Below are positions 30,061 through 32,661 of a stretch of 32,661 nucleotides of DNA, piece after piece. The notes below the pieces were generated by a model. It saw nothing but the letters and a program-made list of their open reading frames with translations, ran no database searches and had not been told where the DNA came from. A program made the position numbers and the translations under genes. The DNA lies in contig NZ_LFIQ01000065.1 of assembly GCF_001189245.1 (NCBI RefSeq), positions 17,567 to 50,227 of the forward strand. The letters run 5' to 3'. The DNA is from Bradyrhizobium pachyrhizi (GTDB lineage: Bacteria; Pseudomonadota; Alphaproteobacteria; Rhizobiales; Xanthobacteraceae). The stretch's first letter is position 1; every line of letters begins with the position of its first letter.

Positions 30061-30359
30061 TCCCTGGTCCCCCCTGAGAAACCATGAGGCACAACAGAAC
30101 GCGTCTTACGGCGGCACAACCGCCGCAGATTATCACTACCCTCGATTCTCGAGTCTTAATGCAGCTGCAACTCAACAGGGAAAACGCGGCGAAATATGGA
30201 ATATGGCGTGTGGAACCCGCGGGAACCGGGATTTTCACGGGTAAAGACGGACAGGCCGCACTGTGCTTTGACCGGTTCCGCGTGAGTTGTATCGTCATAG
30301 CGAGCAAGCGTGGGGCTGCCGATGTCACTGCCACATCACTTTTCGCCGGCCGGTTCGCC
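30061..30359. other. intergenic region between divergent genes
   Basis: 299 bases that must hold the promoters of the transglycosylase gene (-) and the lactonase gene (+). No convincing gene, palindrome or operator was seen. GTCATAGCGAGCAAGCG near 30294 resembles a decayed end of the GCGAAGCGAAGC-type repeat at 2551, but the match is short. Confidence 0.4.
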
Positions 30360-31208
30360 ATGACGGCTCGCCTCAGAACCATCCTCGACGGCGGCCGCTA
30401 TTTCGAAGGCCCGCGCTGGCATCTCGGGCGGCTCTGGTTCGTCGATTGCATGGCGCGGACGCTTCTGAGCATCAGCCCGTCGGGCGAGTTGCAGGAGCAT
30501 GCTGCGCTGACCGACGACACGCCGTGCGGGCTCGGCGTACTGCCTGATGGCGACATCGTTGTGCTGACGATGTTCAGGAAGCGGCTGCTGCGGTTTTCCG
30601 ATGGAGCGCTGTCGCTGCATGCCGATCTCTCCGAGGTCGCGACCGGCACGATCGACGACATGATCGTCGACGGGCAGGGACGCGCCTATGTCGGCGATCT
30701 CGGCTTCAACCTGCCGCCGCCGGAGCGCCGCGGTGCCGTCGGCCGCATTGTCCTCGTGACGCTCGACGGCCGTGCGCGCGCCGTCGCGGAAGGCTTGCGA
30801 TTTCCCAACGGCATTGCCGTCTCATCCGACCATCGTCGGCTCGTCGTTGCCGAAATGGACGGCGCAGGTCTCGCCGAATACGACGTCGCGCCGGACGGCG
30901 GGCTGAGCCTGCGCGGGCGCTTCGGCAGCATCAACGATCCCGACGGCATCTGCCTTGATGCCAATGGGGCGACCTGGGTCGCGTCTTTCACGGAAGATGC
31001 TTTTGTGCGGATCGATCGCACCGGCGTGGAGCGCGAGCGCATCACGGTGTCCGGCCGCCGCGCGCTTGCCTGCGCGCTCGGTGGCGCGGACCGCAGGACG
31101 CTGTTCTGCCTGAGCGCGGAGACGTCCTACGAAGAGCTGCGCAAGGGCAGGTCCACGTCGCGGATCGATGTGGTCGAGGTCGACACGCCGGGTGATGGCT
31201 GTCCCTGA
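30360..31208 (+). CDS. SMP-30/gluconolactonase family protein
   Basis: A 282-residue six-bladed beta-propeller lactonase-type hydrolase, probably cytoplasmic as no signal peptide is seen. The three metal ligands of the SMP-30 family are at the expected places: Glu16 in YFEGPRWH, Asn150 in RFPNGIAVS and Asp195 in DPDGICLD. The DDMIVDGQGRAYVGDLGF segment is also typical. Members open sugar-derived lactones or related esters; the natural substrate here is unknown. Homology starts at MTARLRTILDGG, so the ATG at 30360 was chosen though the frame opens earlier. The C-terminus runs to 31208, 18 bases before the converging small ORF. Confidence 0.9.
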   Translation: MTARLRTILDGGRYFEGPRWHLGRLWFVDCMARTLLSISPSGELQEHAALTDDTPCGLGVLPDGDIVVLTMFRKRLLRFSDGALSLHADLSEVATGTIDDMIVDGQGRAYVGDLGFNLPPPERRGAVGRIVLVTLDGRARAVAEGLRFPNGIAVSSDHRRLVVAEMDGAGLAEYDVAPDGGLSLRGRFGSINDPDGICLDANGATWVASFTEDAFVRIDRTGVERERITVSGRRALACALGGADRRTLFCLSAETSYEELRKGRSTSRIDVVEVDTPGDGCP

Positions 31209-31226
31209 CCCGACCGCAGGCGCGCC

Positions 31227-31388
31227 TCACCTCTTCTTTTTCTTCTCTTTCTTCCTCAGAATATCGGCCTGGCTCCTGAAGGCGCGGGCGAGAGAGCGCA
31301 TCTGGTTGGCGACCATTGCGTCGGCCGTCGTCAATGCAACCCGCTCCGCGGTCTGCGCCTGCTTGCGAATTGCCTTGGCCATTTTCAT
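31227..31388 (-). CDS. small basic hypothetical protein
   Basis: A 53-residue protein from the ATG at 31386-31388 (an alternative ATG lies two codons on, and a GTG start at 31427 would give 66 residues). It is mainly helical, with the sequence ALTTADAMVANQMRSLARAF, and ends in a Lys/Arg run, KKEKKKKR, which could bind nucleic acid. No domain is recognised and there is no clear ribosome site. It is divergent from the next small ORF. Length and basic tail look non-random, but evidence is modest. Confidence 0.5.
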   Translation of the reverse strand: MKMAKAIRKQAQTAERVALTTADAMVANQMRSLARAFRSQADILRKKEKKKKR

Positions 31389-31464
31389 GAAGGAACCAAT
31401 CGTGCCGCGTCGTGCTGGTCCCTGCACGAGCGACCGCGCCTTGACGGCATCTCGGTGTCTTGAA

Positions 31465-31483
31465 TTTCGTTCTTGTTTCGTTC
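31465..31483. promoter_or_regulatory. 11-bp-phased direct repeat between two tiny divergent ORFs
   Basis: TTTCGTTC occurs at 31465-31472 and 31476-31483, one 11-bp step apart, in the gap between the two small ORFs. It could be a regulator half-site pair or simply part of a promoter. Nothing else supports it. Confidence 0.3.
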
Positions 31484-31512
31484 ATACTGGCGCGCTCCGG
31501 GGGAGTGCCGCC

Positions 31513-31650
31513 ATGGACGCCGAGCGAGACCGCGAAATCATCAGGCTGTGGAACGAACTGCGCCGGCTGCAGCGCGAGGGGCATCCGACGGCGGTGCTGG
31601 TCCGCCGGATCGAGAAGGCGCTCGCGGAACGCGAGCAGGAGGCCGCCTGA
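31513..31650 (+). CDS. small hypothetical protein
   Basis: A 45-residue, highly charged helical protein beginning MDAERDREIIRLWNELRRLQ and ending AEREQEAA, probably a short coiled coil. The ATG at 31513 has a strong G-rich ribosome site (GGGGGAG just upstream, about 8 bases away), which is the main support. No family is recognised. It is divergent from the basic small ORF and converges on the TRAP permease gene. The frame is open much further upstream, but the earlier part overlaps the lactonase end and the other small ORF and looks non-coding. Confidence 0.55.
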   Translation: MDAERDREIIRLWNELRRLQREGHPTAVLVRRIEKALAEREQEAA

Positions 31651-31689
31651 AACTCCGGTCTTGCCGCGTCCCCTCTGCGCGAAAACGGT

Positions 31690-32661
31690 CTAGCGCCCGC
31701 CGTCCGGCCCCATGATCAGATTCGGCAGCCAGGTCGAGATCTCCGGAAAGAAGCAGAGCAACAGCACGGCGAACATCATCAGCAGCACGAATGGCAGCGT
31801 GCCCCAGATCACCTCGCTCAAGGGGATGTCGGGCGCGACGTTGCGGATCACGAAGATATTGAGGCCGACCGGCGGATGGATCAGGCCCATCTCCATCACG
31901 ATGGTCATGACGACGCCGAACCAGATGATGTCGAACTGGGCCGCGCGCAGCGGCGGCAGGATGATCGGCGCGGTCATCAGGATGATCGAGACCGGCGGCA
32001 GGAAGAAGCCGAGCACGATTACCATCACGAGGATCGAAAATAATAGCTCCCAGCGCGGCAGGTGCATGGCGACGATCGCTTCCGCCGCCGACTGCGAGAT
32101 GTGCAGATAGCTCATCACATAGGAATAGAGCAGTGACATGCCGATGATCAGCATCAGCATGGTGGACTCGCGGATGGTCGATTTCAGGATCGGCGACAAG
32201 TCGCTGGGCGTCCACACGCTGTAGATCACGGCGATCAAGCCGAGCGCCAGGAGGCCGCCGAGGCCGGCGGTTTCCGATGGCGTGGCGTAGCCGCCGTACA
32301 GCGCGATCATCACGCCGGTCAGCAGCAGCACGAACGGGATCACGCGCGGCAGCGCGCTGAAGCGCTCGGCCATGGTGAATTCGTCATGCTGCAGGATCGC
32401 CGCATCCTTGCCGGTCGCGTCATAGACGGCGCGGGCCATGGCGTATTCCTTGCGGAAGCGGAACACGGCGTAGAGGCCGAACAGCGTCACCAGCAGCAGG
32501 CCGGGGCCGATGCCGGCGAGAAACAGCCGTCCCAGCGATTTCTCGGCTGCGACGGCGAACAGGATCATCGTGATCGAGGGCGGCAGCAGGATGCCGAGCG
32601 TGCCGCCGGCGGCGATGATCCCCGCGGCAAAGCCGCCGGAATAGCCGCGCTTGCGCATCTC
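31690..32661 (-). CDS. TRAP transporter large permease (DctM-like), incomplete at the right edge
   Basis: C-terminal portion of the large membrane subunit of a tripartite ATP-independent periplasmic transporter. The visible 323 residues contain about eight hydrophobic segments and the DctM family markers AAGGTLGILLPPSITMILFA, YGGYATPSETAGLGGLLALG, FLPPVSIILMTAPIILPP and MGLIHPPVGLNIFVI. The substrate, usually an organic anion, is set by a binding protein not in view. The frame is open at the window edge, so the real start lies beyond it; the ATG at 32658 is internal, since the DctM N-terminal third is missing. The stop is TAG at 31690-31692. The small permease and binding-protein genes probably lie upstream, outside the window. 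Confidence 0.93.
   Translation of the reverse strand, partial: EMRKRGYSGGFAAGIIAAGGTLGILLPPSITMILFAVAAEKSLGRLFLAGIGPGLLLVTLFGLYAVFRFRKEYAMARAVYDATGKDAAILQHDEFTMAERFSALPRVIPFVLLLTGVMIALYGGYATPSETAGLGGLLALGLIAVIYSVWTPSDLSPILKSTIRESTMLMLIIGMSLLYSYVMSYLHISQSAAEAIVAMHLPRWELLFSILVMVIVLGFFLPPVSIILMTAPIILPPLRAAQFDIIWFGVVMTIVMEMGLIHPPVGLNIFVIRNVAPDIPLSEVIWGTLPFVLLMMFAVLLLCFFPEISTWLPNLIMGPDGGR

Overview
The window looks like a stretch of chromosome from a high-GC alphaproteobacterium of the Bradyrhizobium/Rhodopseudomonas group (Nitrobacteraceae). The inference rests on the order of core genes (ppiD-like, tpiA, secG, pyrG, kdsA, eno, ftsB-like, pdhA, pdhB, pdhC, lpd), on a lipoyl domain fused to pyruvate dehydrogenase E1-beta, on a DUF5076-type gene inside the pdh cluster, and on palindromic intergenic repeats of the kind common in that group. 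No tRNA, rRNA, insertion sequence, prophage or CRISPR array was seen.

Layout. 1-1537 (-): PpiD-type periplasmic folding factor, running off the left edge. 1779-2531 (+): triosephosphate isomerase. 2551-2636: palindromic element between convergent genes. 2644-3744 (-): two-gene unit of an XRE/cupin regulator and a GNAT acetyltransferase, with a perfect 14-bp palindrome at the regulator start. 3949-6137 (+): secG and pyrG. 6161-6817 (-): PmtA-like methyltransferase. 6909-7008: dispersed repeat copy A. 7011-9061 (-): OmpR-type regulator overlapping its histidine kinase by 4 bp, with an 11-bp-phased direct repeat upstream. 9231-9557 (+): NIPSNAP-family protein. 9616-9951 (-): small exported PAAR-repeat protein. 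10117-12198 (+): kdsA and an MFS transporter. 12421-13725 (+): six-TM class III nucleotide cyclase with lower GC. 13756-15280 (-): queF and a Tat-exported Vgb-like beta-propeller. 15457-18647 (+): enolase, a zinc-less MDR oxidoreductase ended by a classic terminator, and an FMN reductase. 18651-18748: repeat copy B. 18776-25268 (+): ftsB-like gene and the pyruvate dehydrogenase cluster, which includes three small extra genes. 25282-25370: double-hairpin palindrome. 25415-27704 (+): threonine synthase-like enzyme and an orphan Bug-type binding protein. 27714-27834: perfect 27-bp inverted repeat. 27841-30060 (-): lytic transglycosylase. 30360-31208 (+): SMP-30-type lactonase. 31227-31650: two tiny divergent ORFs. 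31690-right edge (-): TRAP transporter large permease, incomplete.

How it fits together. Most genes are housekeeping: lower glycolysis (tpiA, eno) feeding pyruvate dehydrogenase, CTP and Kdo-8-phosphate supply for nucleotides and lipopolysaccharide, queuosine synthesis, protein export and envelope folding (SecG, PpiD), murein turnover (Slt) and division (FtsB-like). Interspersed accessory functions are a two-component system, the cyclase, the XRE-GNAT pair and transport proteins.

I found no obvious new multi-gene defence or mobile system. The most interesting unexplained items are the secreted three-fold PAAR-repeat protein, the small membrane and DUF5076 genes embedded in the pdh cluster, the candidate operators upstream of the two regulators, the hairpin that encloses the ftsB start codon, and several palindromic repeat families, two of which lie between convergent genes.
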